Source of the DNA: an uncultured Bacteroidota bacterium
Lineage (GTDB): Bacteria; Bacteroidota; Bacteroidia; Chitinophagales; Chitinophagaceae
Assembly: GCA_903905065.1 (NCBI GenBank)
Contig: CAIVEW010000024.1
Span: 1-64,000 of the forward strand
Reading direction: 5' to 3'
Length of the DNA: 64,000 nucleotides
Shown: positions 54,319-63,024 of the stretch, one piece after another
Numbering within the stretch: position 1 is the stretch's first letter
How the letters are laid out: every line of letters begins with the position of its first letter
The notes under the pieces: model-generated
Told to the model about the DNA's origin: nothing
Seen by the model: the letters and a program-made list of their open reading frames with translations, nothing else
Databases searched by the model: none
Position numbers and translations under genes: made by a program

Positions 54319-54363
54319 AAACACCTAAAGGGGGGCGCGGAGCCGCCCTTTAGGTGTTTGTCC
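54319..54363 (+). terminator. Terminator hairpin with CCTAAAGGG-type arms after the metalloprotease
   Basis: AAACACCTAAAGGG (54319-54332) and CCCTTTAGGTGTTT (54346-54359) form a perfect 14-bp stem with a GC-rich loop. It lies 33 bp past the stop codon. The arm contains the CCTAAAGGG core of the dispersed element at 1-28 and 40880-40903, so it may be a related element used as a terminator. A T-run is short. Confidence 0.6.
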
Positions 54364-54391
54364 CCAAAAATGTCTTGATACACCCCAATAA

Positions 54392-54424
54392 TTTGCCAAT
54401 AAATTGCTAATATTCATAACTTTG
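54392..54424 (+). promoter_or_regulatory. Predicted promoter of the second cargo gene
   Basis: TTTG (54392-54395) is followed after 21 nt by TAACTTTG (54417-54424), both exact consensus boxes. The expected start is about 10-15 nt before the ATG at 54441. Confidence 0.6.
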
Positions 54425-54440
54425 CCGAAATTTTCTATTC

Positions 54441-57353
54441 ATGACAAAATTGGGATATGGCTTAGTTTCACTGGCAGCGTTGTTGTTTTCGATTAAAAGT
54501 TCCGCTCAAACAGTTACATCTAACACAGTTACACATGCAGAAAAGGTCGCTGACGTAAATCTGACCGAGCTTGCTAATTACTACAGGGCCCACCCGGCGC
54601 CAAATGTTAAAACAATGCCATTTGATGAGGGTGACGAAGGTGAGACGCGCCCGGTACACCCCGTCGCAGATCCCTCTACGGTACGTATGCACCAGCCCCA
54701 GTCCGGTGTGCACTCTGCATATCTGCCGGCATCTCCCTCCCCCACCGATACATTTTTGGCTCATACGTCAGATGGTTTTGACATTCCCCCGGATACGCAT
54801 GGCGGTGTAGATGGCACTTACGCAATATCCGCGTTGAATGACCACGTAAGCATTCAGTTGCGTTCAACCCATGCGCTGGCTATTCCAACCGTCACGCTTG
54901 ATAACTTTTTTTCCAGCCTGGAAACGACCGCATCAGGCGGTCACGGTACAGGTGCTTACGACCCGAGGGTGCATTATGACCCAAATGCCGACCGGTGGAT
55001 ATTGATGGCAGACGCTTATGGCCAAACTACCTACTCCCAGTTATTTATCGCTGTTTCTGCAACAAATAACCCAACAGGCACCTGGCATTTTTACAGGATG
55101 AATGTTGCTGGTTCCGGCGGTATCTGGCTCGACTTCCCATGTGTGGGATTCAATAACAGGTGGATAGGGATCAGTGGTAACTTTTTTACTTCAGGGGGTT
55201 CCTTCACCAATGATGTATTATACATACTGGATTATGTAGCTATGCAAGCTGGAGGCACACTGACTTATGGTACATTAAACCCCACAGGCGGTTCCTTTAC
55301 CATTTGTCCTGCCCAGACATACGACGCCGCAGAATCAAATATGTTCTGTATAGAAAACTGGAACTCCAGTGCAGGCCAGCTGAAACTTTATAAAGTTACC
55401 GGGAATATCGGAGCACTCACGTTGTCATCTGTGGGTACTCCCGCTGCAGGTTCTAGCTGGCAGTCGTCTCCCGGAGGCGGTAATTTCGTGCCGGAATTAG
55501 GCGGCGGTTCTACTTATAAACTGCAGGCCAACGATGACCGTACCAATAACCTCGTAATGAGAAATGGTAAACTTTGGTGTGCACACACCATATTCCTGCC
55601 AGCTGGCGGCGGTGCCCCGACACGGGCATCAGCAATGTGGTGGGAAATAGACAGTACGGGAGCTCCGCTCCAGGTGGGCAAGATCGATGACCCAACCGGC
55701 CACGACTTCTATTTTTTCCCAAGTATCGCACCGAATGTTAACAACGACGCCTTGATCGGATTTGCGCACTCTTCCACTTCTATTTATCCAAGTTGTTCCT
55801 ACGCGCTGCATTCCAACACCGATCCTGCTGATTCTACAAGGCCAGTGTATACTTACAGGCACGGACAGCAAACATATTACCAGGACTTCACCGGCGGAAC
55901 GAGCGGGGAAGACAGGTGGGGTGATTATTCAGCCACTTGCATTGACCCCTCCAATAACCTGGATTTCTGGACCCTGCAGGAGAGTGTTCCATCAGGCGGC
56001 TCGCCAGCGCCGAACAGCAAATGGGATACCTGGTGGGCTCATGTACAGGTCTGCTCATACCTTGCTGCACCTACCACTGGTACTGGTCCCGCAACTCCTT
56101 GTGAGGGCACTACCCAGACCTATTCTGTAGGTGCCGTTACGGGCGCCACTGGCTACACCTGGACAATTACACCGTCCGGAAGCGGATGGAGCGGAACAAG
56201 CACTACCAATTCGATCACTGTTACCATTGGCACCGGCACGGTAACCATTTCAGCACAAGCGAATAATACCTGCGGCCCTGGCCCGGCATACACATTCACG
56301 GTTTCTGCATTGCCGTTGCCAACGGAAACGATCGGTGCAACAAGCACAGTCTGCGCAGGTGCATCTGCAGCTACATTTACTACTACTGCCACCGGCAGCC
56401 CGCTGTCTTACTCCTGGACCGTTCTCGGAACGGGCTGGAGCGGCTCCAGTTCCACTTCATCCATTACCACAGTTGTGGGTACAGGCACCGGCATGATCAT
56501 CGTTGCCGGCACCAACTCATGTGGCACGGGCCCGGCCGATACTTTGGATGTAACCCCAGGCACCCCTCCCGGCGCCGCTACTACTATTGATGTACCTACC
56601 GCGCTATGTTCCGGTAGTACAGGCGTGTTCTCAACACCAGCCGTTACCGGAGCTACTAGCTATATATGGACCGTTACCGGTGTGGGATGGAGCGGAACCA
56701 GCACAACAAATTCTATAAACGTAACGATCGGCACGGGTACAGGCACGATCACCGTGACTCCGGTAAATTCCTGCGGTGATGGCACTTCGTTCACGCTGAA
56801 CGGTATTATTCCAACCGTAGCGCCCACGGCCGCATTCGTTGAGTCAACGTATTCTACCACCACGCATACAGTGGTTATCGTCAGCTATACCGGTTCTGCA
56901 CCGGGAGGGACAACTTATTCCTGGACTTTCGGCGGCGGCACTCCTGCTACCTCTACAAGCGCAGGACCTGTTTCCGTGTACTGGACCACAGCCGGAACTT
57001 ACACCATATCGCTAACGGTGGAAAGTGGAGGATGCAGCAGCACATTCACTGATACTATCCATGTTAATCATGGCGTCAGTGTAAAAGAAGTTACTACCGG
57101 ATCATTAAAAGCAGGGATCGTTCCTAACCCTAATGATGGCTCATTTGATGTGGTGTTCGACCAGGCAGTTAATACCGGTATAAGCGTAAAGCTTTACGAT
57201 ATGCTGGGCCGCGAGGTTTATAACAATGAATTTACAGGCACAATCAACAACAAGGTATCTATAGCTGCCAGCGAACTGGCAAATGGCACCTATGCTGCTA
57301 CAATTACTGCAAATGGCAAAGTAGTTACACAAAAAGTAACGATAACAAGATAG
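54441..57353 (+). CDS. Secreted T9SS cargo protein sharing its C-terminal half with the metalloprotease
   Basis: This 970-residue precursor has a signal peptide (cleavage before Gln in SSAQTV). A propeptide-like region with a DEGDEGE stretch and a roughly 400-residue N-terminal domain follow; I cannot assign this domain to a family (DTHGGVDGTYAISALNDHVSIQLR and YDPRVHYDPNADRWILMADAY are typical stretches, suggesting a beta-propeller). Three immunoglobulin/PKD-like modules (about 545-790), a PKD domain and a T9SS sorting domain (VPNPNDGSFDVVFD to TANGKVVTQKVTITR) complete it. From the first module onward it is nearly the same as the upstream metalloprotease. Domain function is unknown. Confidence 0.8.
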   Translation: MTKLGYGLVSLAALLFSIKSSAQTVTSNTVTHAEKVADVNLTELANYYRAHPAPNVKTMPFDEGDEGETRPVHPVADPSTVRMHQPQSGVHSAYLPASPSPTDTFLAHTSDGFDIPPDTHGGVDGTYAISALNDHVSIQLRSTHALAIPTVTLDNFFSSLETTASGGHGTGAYDPRVHYDPNADRWILMADAYGQTTYSQLFIAVSATNNPTGTWHFYRMNVAGSGGIWLDFPCVGFNNRWIGISGNFFTSGGSFTNDVLYILDYVAMQAGGTLTYGTLNPTGGSFTICPAQTYDAAESNMFCIENWNSSAGQLKLYKVTGNIGALTLSSVGTPAAGSSWQSSPGGGNFVPELGGGSTYKLQANDDRTNNLVMRNGKLWCAHTIFLPAGGGAPTRASAMWWEIDSTGAPLQVGKIDDPTGHDFYFFPSIAPNVNNDALIGFAHSSTSIYPSCSYALHSNTDPADSTRPVYTYRHGQQTYYQDFTGGTSGEDRWGDYSATCIDPSNNLDFWTLQESVPSGGSPAPNSKWDTWWAHVQVCSYLAAPTTGTGPATPCEGTTQTYSVGAVTGATGYTWTITPSGSGWSGTSTTNSITVTIGTGTVTISAQANNTCGPGPAYTFTVSALPLPTETIGATSTVCAGASAATFTTTATGSPLSYSWTVLGTGWSGSSSTSSITTVVGTGTGMIIVAGTNSCGTGPADTLDVTPGTPPGAATTIDVPTALCSGSTGVFSTPAVTGATSYIWTVTGVGWSGTSTTNSINVTIGTGTGTITVTPVNSCGDGTSFTLNGIIPTVAPTAAFVESTYSTTTHTVVIVSYTGSAPGGTTYSWTFGGGTPATSTSAGPVSVYWTTAGTYTISLTVESGGCSSTFTDTIHVNHGVSVKEVTTGSLKAGIVPNPNDGSFDVVFDQAVNTGISVKLYDMLGREVYNNEFTGTINNKVSIAASELANGTYAATITANGKVVTQKVTITR

Positions 57354-57372
57354 TCCACCCACGTGCGAACAG

Positions 57373-57402
57373 AAAAAAGGGAGCTTTTTGCTCCCTTTTT
57401 TG
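57373..57402 (+). terminator. Intrinsic terminator after the second cargo gene
   Basis: AAAAAAGGGAGC and GCTCCCTTTTTT form a 12-bp stem with a TTTTT loop, followed by GTTG. It lies 20 bp after the stop codon. The region from 57403 to 57640 holds nothing I can support beyond a weak -7-like TACTTTCG at 57619. Confidence 0.8.
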
Positions 57403-57640
57403 TTGCCATAAATTCAGCCCGTCAATGGAATCACTTTGTGCAGCGAACTAAAACATCACCAAAATAAGAACCACTCGGGCATTTTGGGTTTGCCGCAAAA
57501 CGTTGCGATCCGGCCATTTGATCTATATGCCGGGTGAATACAAAATGAACCCATTCGGAATGTTTAGCCGGTATCCCACGTTATATACAATAGGCTGTTG
57601 CTGATAAACTATTTTTTATACTTTCGCGAAAACAAATAAT

Positions 57641-58213
57641 ATGAAAAACACAACGTTATTGTTAATATCCGCCGTTTACTTTTTGAGTACAGGTGGGCGG
57701 GCCATGGCGCAGGATGCCGATGCGATGAAAAAGTGGACAGACTATATGACACCGGGCGATATGCACAAAGTGTTGGCAGCAGCCAACGGTAAGTGGTCTG
57801 AAGACATCACTATGTGGATGGCTCCGGGCCAGCCGCCGATAAAAAGCACATCTACGTCCGAGTATAAAATGATATTGGGCGGTAGATACCAGCAGGCAAA
57901 CATTACCGGCTCTTTTAGTGGTATGCCCTTTGAAGCCATGTCTTTGATCGGCTACGACAATATGAAGAAAGTATTTATCAGCTCATGGATCGACAATATG
58001 GGCACCGGTATACTCAACAGCGAGGGTCCTTATGACGCTGCGACCAATACCATTACACTTATAGGCACACAGGTAGACCCCATGAGCGGAAAGGAAATGA
58101 AGATGCGCGAAACCATTAGAATGACCGATAATAATACAATGGTAATGGAGATGTATACCTCAACAGGCGGAAAGGAAATGAAGAGCATGGAAATAAAATT
58201 AAGGAGAATCTGA
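57641..58213 (+). CDS. Exported DUF1579-like protein
   Basis: This 190-residue protein has a signal peptide (cleavage before Gln in GRAMAQDADA). The remainder resembles DUF1579: residues HKVLAAANGKWSEDITMWMAPGQPP, MILGGRYQQANITGSFSGMPFEAMSLIGYDNMKK and GPYDAATNTITLIGTQVDPMSGKEMKMR. Proteins of this type are beta-barrel-like and of unknown function, often exported. It is bounded by terminators on both sides and so is monocistronic. Confidence 0.75.
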   Translation: MKNTTLLLISAVYFLSTGGRAMAQDADAMKKWTDYMTPGDMHKVLAAANGKWSEDITMWMAPGQPPIKSTSTSEYKMILGGRYQQANITGSFSGMPFEAMSLIGYDNMKKVFISSWIDNMGTGILNSEGPYDAATNTITLIGTQVDPMSGKEMKMRETIRMTDNNTMVMEMYTSTGGKEMKSMEIKLRRI

Positions 58214-58238
58214 TCACTGACTCGCCCAAAAAACACAC

Positions 58239-58262
58239 GAAAGCCCGCATGAGCGGGCTTTC
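58239..58262 (+). terminator. Intrinsic terminator after the DUF1579-like gene
   Basis: GAAAGCCCGC and GCGGGCTTTC form a perfect 10-bp stem with an ATGA loop. It lies 25 bp after the stop codon of the plus-strand gene. Confidence 0.75.
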
Positions 58263-58290
58263 TGCCTATATCAGAGGATATGAACCAAAA

Positions 58291-58322
58291 AAAAGTGGCT
58301 GCTCAATATTGCAGCCACTTTT
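58291..58322 (-). terminator. Intrinsic terminator after the BNR/sortilin cargo gene
   Basis: AAAAGTGGCTGC and GCAGCCACTTTT form a 12-bp stem with an 8-nt loop. On the minus strand it is followed by a run of T. It lies 16 bp past the stop codon of the gene at 58339. Confidence 0.8.
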
Positions 58323-58338
58323 AAATACAATTTGCTCA

Positions 58339-61014
58339 CTAATAAACGATCATCTTTTGTTTGCCTTCAACAATGTTTCCCGAGGCCATTTCAAAGATAT
58401 ACTCACCGGCAGCCAGCTCTTGAATGTTCACCTCAACTTTGCCCGATTTTATATTGCCGGTACCTTGCCAAACCGCCTTTCCGCTATTGTCCATTAATCG
58501 CATCGTTACCTGTTTGTCGGCGATATTTTTCACCGTAACTGTAAACCTGCCACGATTTGGATTTGGACTGATCGTCATACCATCGGGCGCAAACGGCACA
58601 ACGGACGTTGTCGCAAGTGGATTCGCGGTAACTGTGTGTTTTGGCGACTTCCACAGGCTTCTGCCGTAGGTTGCGGCCCATATTTCGTTTGTTGCGTAGT
58701 TTATCTCCAGGTCAGTAACACGCACGCTCGGCATGCCAGCGGTGTAAGAAGCCCAGCTGGTCATGGTGCTGTCCCGATAAAAAACTCCGATCTCCGTGCC
58801 AACATAGAGATCCCTGCTCCTGTAGTCAATGGCAAAGCAACTCACCGGTACATCCGGCAACCCCGAATTCATTTGATGCCAGCCGGATGACGCATGCCAC
58901 TCCGCAACCTGGGCACTGCCATAACCACCATAGGTTACCCAGATATGGTTTTTATCGCGCGGGTCTATTTTTATATCGGTGATATACTGGTATCCCGGAT
59001 ACGGCCCAACGAGTGTTGTCCATGAAGCGCCACCGTCATGAGTATAATAGATATTCTGGTTGTAGCCATCCTCCGTTGCAAAAATCGTGTTGACATCTGC
59101 AGCGGTAGCTACCACTCTTAATAAGTTGTTGGTCGTCAAGGTGGGAGAATAATTGTCCCAGGTATTTCCCTCATCAAGGCTTATGTATATGGCCTGGTAG
59201 CCGGCAAGTATGCAGGAATGACAGCTTGGCTCCAGTATAAATGGTGTTACCCAGTCACCTGTACCCTCTACTGAACCGCTGGCAATATTTCCTGATATAT
59301 CTGTGGATGTAAATATCGGGGAGGGCGCCGAGGGGTTCAGTTCAGCAATATAACCATATTCAGAGGAGCCATAGGCAACAGTATTGTCAGTATAATCCAG
59401 CAGGCATGCCATTCCATCCCCGCCATTGGCTTCTTCGTAGACGCCGGCTGGTTTCACGATTTTAGTACCTACATCCTGGGAACCTACAATTGCAAAAGGA
59501 GCAATATCACTTACAGAAGTGCGGTATATTTCTTCGATACCCATCCGATTGGTGATGTTTGTCCAGGCCGCCGGACTTGTAGGGTTGTCGGAATAATAGA
59601 TGCCGCCGTCATTCGTTTCAAAAAGCCTGCCGGGCAGCAATGGATTGACCGCCAGGCAATGCTTGTCCGCATGTACTACCGGAGCGCCCGGAGGATAAGG
59701 GGTTTCCTGGTTTACCAGGTTCCACGAGAAACCGCCGTCGGCCGATCCCCAAGTATTCACGCCCCCGGTAAATACCTGGTTTGAGTCGGTAAGACTGATA
59801 GCGAGCGGTAGTGTGTACCAACCTTGTCCACCGCAGCCAGAACCGCCTACATCCCATGTCAAGAGGTTGCCTGAACAGCCCCCGGTATATATTTCGGTGT
59901 AAGAATTTCCGGTATCAGAAGATTTGTATATGCCGTCAAGCCCATCCGAATTTGTGTAGGTCGGGTCGTAAGCCGAGCTGATGGCCAGTACCATATTTGG
60001 CGCAGCCGGGGTTACAGCAAGTGTTATTCTATCGGAGGTAGTGAGCGCAGTATGCTGTGTCCAGTTGCTGCCGCCATCGGTCGAACGCCAGATCTGCGCA
60101 GTTGTTACAGTAGGATAATACTGGTAGTTAATGTAAGTCGTTGCATACACAATTGCTGTGTCATTAGGCCGGTAAAGTACCTGCTTGAAGTAGCCGGTGT
60201 CCGCTAAAATGAACGTTACGCCACCATCAAAAGAGCGATACATCCCTACTGTTGTTGCCAAGATCAGCGAATTGGTATCCAATGGATTTATGACCAACGA
60301 ATTGGCAATATTGTACTGTGATTCGGTCCAGGTCATTCCCGTTGTATTCCAGGTAACACCGCCATCATACGACTTCAATACGCCGATGCCGGGATAATCC
60401 TGCCCGTCCCTGTCGCCTGTACAGAGGTAAACGGTGTTGGGGTTAAGGGGATTAATAACAATATCTGAAACGCTAAGCAGCGGAAGTTGATCCGTCATGC
60501 AGGCCCAGTGTCCTCCATTATCTTTTGTCTTCCATGCACCACCAGCAGGGCTACCTACCCAGTATGAATTTGGATCTGTTGGGTCAAAAGCGAGAATATT
60601 GATACGCCCTACGCCTTCCCCGTCCGCCTCAGAAGAATCCGGCCCCTGGAAGGTCCAGGATGCCACAACACCTGATGTGGTCCTTGCATTCTTGTGGCCC
60701 TTTTCCAACGTTTGTAATTTCTGCCATTCCTGCCATGTTTTTGCATCAGAAACCAGGTAACCATTATTGTCCAGGTGCTGTTTCCAGTACCACAGCCACT
60801 TGTCGAATTGGTAATCTTTTTCCCTGCTTTCGGTGGGCAAACCGGGCAAAAGCGTTTTCAGCACCTTGTATTTTCCATAGTCGGGGTGCATCTTTTTATA
60901 CAGTGCTATTACATCATCAAGCTTTACAGGGCCCTTATTCCCAGCAACAATCGACTGTGCCTGCGCCTGCAAACAAACTACCAGGCCAAACAAAAAAAGC
61001 AATAATTTCTTCAT
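58339..61014 (-). CDS. Secreted BNR/sortilin-repeat T9SS cargo protein
   Basis: This 891-residue precursor has a signal peptide (cleavage before Gln in QAQAQSIVAG). The body has repeated Asp-box elements, for example KSYDGGVTWNTTGM, RSTDGGSNWTQHT, SADGGFSWNL and THDGGASWTTL, which form a sortilin/Vps10-type ten-bladed propeller. The C-terminus is a T9SS sorting domain (ISPNPNRGRFTVTVKN to AGEYIFEMASG). Similar proteins in Bacteroidota are large surface or secreted proteins. No enzymatic role is supported, and a glycosidase (sialidase) role is not indicated because the RIP catalytic motif is absent. Confidence 0.85.
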   Translation of the reverse strand: MKKLLLFLFGLVVCLQAQAQSIVAGNKGPVKLDDVIALYKKMHPDYGKYKVLKTLLPGLPTESREKDYQFDKWLWYWKQHLDNNGYLVSDAKTWQEWQKLQTLEKGHKNARTTSGVVASWTFQGPDSSEADGEGVGRINILAFDPTDPNSYWVGSPAGGAWKTKDNGGHWACMTDQLPLLSVSDIVINPLNPNTVYLCTGDRDGQDYPGIGVLKSYDGGVTWNTTGMTWTESQYNIANSLVINPLDTNSLILATTVGMYRSFDGGVTFILADTGYFKQVLYRPNDTAIVYATTYINYQYYPTVTTAQIWRSTDGGSNWTQHTALTTSDRITLAVTPAAPNMVLAISSAYDPTYTNSDGLDGIYKSSDTGNSYTEIYTGGCSGNLLTWDVGGSGCGGQGWYTLPLAISLTDSNQVFTGGVNTWGSADGGFSWNLVNQETPYPPGAPVVHADKHCLAVNPLLPGRLFETNDGGIYYSDNPTSPAAWTNITNRMGIEEIYRTSVSDIAPFAIVGSQDVGTKIVKPAGVYEEANGGDGMACLLDYTDNTVAYGSSEYGYIAELNPSAPSPIFTSTDISGNIASGSVEGTGDWVTPFILEPSCHSCILAGYQAIYISLDEGNTWDNYSPTLTTNNLLRVVATAADVNTIFATEDGYNQNIYYTHDGGASWTTLVGPYPGYQYITDIKIDPRDKNHIWVTYGGYGSAQVAEWHASSGWHQMNSGLPDVPVSCFAIDYRSRDLYVGTEIGVFYRDSTMTSWASYTAGMPSVRVTDLEINYATNEIWAATYGRSLWKSPKHTVTANPLATTSVVPFAPDGMTISPNPNRGRFTVTVKNIADKQVTMRLMDNSGKAVWQGTGNIKSGKVEVNIQELAAGEYIFEMASGNIVEGKQKMIVY

Positions 61015-61227
61015 ACGGTTTTAAATTAAAGGTGAGACGAAAAAACGAACTCCTACTATAATGACGTGTATTTTCAATAAGTGCTTGGTAAATATACGTA
61101 TATATTTTTGTGAAATTTAGACATTTGAGTAAAATAAAATTATTGTTTGGCAACACACATATATGCCAACCCATGCGATTTTATGGCTGAATCTAAATGC
61201 TTAAATAACCTCGTCAGAACTATAGAT

Positions 61228-61259
61228 TTTGACTATATCATTCTTTAATCGTATGTTTG
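61228..61259 (+). promoter_or_regulatory. Consensus promoter of the oxyR gene
   Basis: TTTG (61228-61231), a 20-nt spacer and TATGTTTG (61252-61259) match the Bacteroidota promoter exactly. The transcript would start within about 15 nt of the ATG at 61278. Confidence 0.65.
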
Positions 61260-61277
61260 TGCTCAAATTCGCACCTT

Positions 61278-62240
61278 ATGACCATTACTCAACTTGAATA
61301 CGTGGTAGCCGTTGCTACCTATAAGAGTTTCGTAGCCGCTGCCGAAAAATGTTTTGTCACGCAGCCCACGCTCAGTATGCAGATACAAAAACTGGAAGAC
61401 GAGCTTGGCGTGAAAATATTTGACCGCAACAAGCACCCCATTGCCATTACCGACATGGGTACCATCATAGTAGACCAGTCGCAGGTAGCCCTGGCAGAGT
61501 GTGAGCGCATACATGAGCTGATACAGGGACAGCAGAAAACCCTGTCCGGTATCTTCAAGTTTGCAGCGATCCCCACAGTAGCGCCCAACATATTACCCGG
61601 GCTGCTTGAAAATTATTCCAGGAGCTTCCCCGATATGAAGCTGCAGGTGAAAGAGATGGAGACCAACCAGATCATCTCTGCACTGCGCAATAACGAAATA
61701 GACGCAGCGATCCTCAGCACCCCGCTTGAAGAAAAAGACATAAAAGAATACCCGTTATTTTATGAGCCGTTTGTAGGCTATTTCGCGGACGGGGAAAAAG
61801 CGCTGAAAAAGAGAATGATCGTTCCGGCTGATATCGCCCTGGACCGCATCTGGCTGCTCAATGAAGGCCACTGTATGAGAAACCAGATCATTAACCTCTG
61901 CAGCGACCAGATACAAAAATTACAGGCCGAGCGCCCTTACCGGTACGAATCGAGCAATGTGGAAACGCTCCGCAGGATGGTGGAGAAGAATGGCGGTATG
62001 ACGATATTACCCGAGCTGGCCACCCTGGAATTTACCGAAGATCAGATCGAGCGCATCAGGTACTTTGAAGCCCCTGAGCCCGTACGCGAAATAAGCCTGG
62101 TGACCAACAGCCACTTTGTGCGCATGAGTGTATTGCAGAGCCTGATGGACGAGATACTGAAACTGGTACCGGAGAAAATGCGCGTTCAGAAAAAGAACCG
62201 CAAGGTGCTGCGCATACAGAGTGCAAAGCTGGAACTGTGA
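61278..62240 (+). CDS. oxyR: LysR-type peroxide regulator OxyR
   Basis: This 320-residue LysR-type regulator has the N-terminal helix-turn-helix (MTITQLEYVVAVATYKSF and CFVTQPTLSMQIQKLEDELG) and a periplasmic-binding-protein-type effector domain. Cys199 and Cys208 stand in NEGHCMRNQIINLC, with the same positions and spacing as the redox cysteines of E. coli OxyR, so it should form the peroxide-sensing disulfide. The ATG at 61278 is chosen because it yields that numbering and the family N-terminus. No catalase or peroxidase gene is next to it; the adjacent genes are unrelated. Confidence 0.9.
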   Translation: MTITQLEYVVAVATYKSFVAAAEKCFVTQPTLSMQIQKLEDELGVKIFDRNKHPIAITDMGTIIVDQSQVALAECERIHELIQGQQKTLSGIFKFAAIPTVAPNILPGLLENYSRSFPDMKLQVKEMETNQIISALRNNEIDAAILSTPLEEKDIKEYPLFYEPFVGYFADGEKALKKRMIVPADIALDRIWLLNEGHCMRNQIINLCSDQIQKLQAERPYRYESSNVETLRRMVEKNGGMTILPELATLEFTEDQIERIRYFEAPEPVREISLVTNSHFVRMSVLQSLMDEILKLVPEKMRVQKKNRKVLRIQSAKLEL

Positions 62241-62248
62241 TTATTTGA

Positions 62249-62806
62249 CTACACCACAAATATCCTGTTTATCCCGTGGTCGAGCACCTTATGTTCCGGG
62301 AAAACTTCTGTAAAAACCTGCTGCACATTTTCCCATTCCTGCTCATCGTTGATGATGTAGTTAAATGCAAGCCGGCCGTTTGGTGCAAGGCCAGCCTTGC
62401 ATAATGTAAGAAATTCACCAGTGGTTACAAATTCCGGCACTGTCCGGCCCATAAACACATCAAGGAATACAAGGTCATAAACATTCTTGTTCTGCGCCAT
62501 AAAAGCCTGCGCATCATTGCAAACAGGTGAGATATTCGCATGGGTATGTGTAGTTTCAAATAACTCCATAGCCATGCGCAGCACCACCTTATCTTTCTCC
62601 ACAAGAGTGAATGCTGGGGCATAGCCCTTGCCGCGCAATACATATACCATGCTGGCGAGTCCGCCACCAAGTACCAGAACAGTCTTCACCGCGGGCAGGA
62701 AAGGCTTTAAATAATCTGCTACGGCAATCGCCGGCCTGTAGCGGTCACCATCAGAATAGATGGCGTCGCTGGTAGCCAATTGGTATTGGTTGCGGTACAA
62801 CAGCAA
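62249..62806 (-). CDS. Spermidine synthase-like methyltransferase-fold protein
   Basis: This protein of 185 residues has the Rossmann core of the spermidine synthase family: VLVLGGGLASMVYVLRGKG for the SAM-type glycine loop, FTLVEKDKVVLRMA for the acidic loop, and YDLVFLDVFMGRTVPEFV. It lacks the full N-terminal beta domain of true polyamine aminopropyltransferases, so it is a short variant of unknown activity. The start is uncertain: the first assigned codon is TTG and the frame stays open upstream without an ATG. It is convergent with oxyR. Confidence 0.7.
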   Translation of the reverse strand: MLLYRNQYQLATSDAIYSDGDRYRPAIAVADYLKPFLPAVKTVLVLGGGLASMVYVLRGKGYAPAFTLVEKDKVVLRMAMELFETTHTHANISPVCNDAQAFMAQNKNVYDLVFLDVFMGRTVPEFVTTGEFLTLCKAGLAPNGRLAFNYIINDEQEWENVQQVFTEVFPEHKVLDHGINRIFVV

Positions 62807-63024
62807 GTCAAGATGGGCGTTAACTGCCCCTGCCGATTGGCGGATGTTAACAGGATAAAGAAAACTCAGCAGCTTTTTATAAAATGGTATCCGGATATGA
62901 TCTGTTATTTATGTTTAGCGGAGATAAATTCTCAAACTGAGCTTAGCGCCTTCAAAAAAAAATACTTTGAAAATCGCGCCTTTGCGTCTTTGCGAGAGAC
63001 TTTTTCACCTGTCTTTGACGAAAC

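Noticed and set aside
62976-63000. Short CTTTGCGTCTTTGCG sequence between the spermidine-synthase-like gene and plsY
   Set aside because: It resembles a motif I recall as recurrent in Bacteroidota intergenic DNA, but there is only one copy here and no structure, so it is not annotated.
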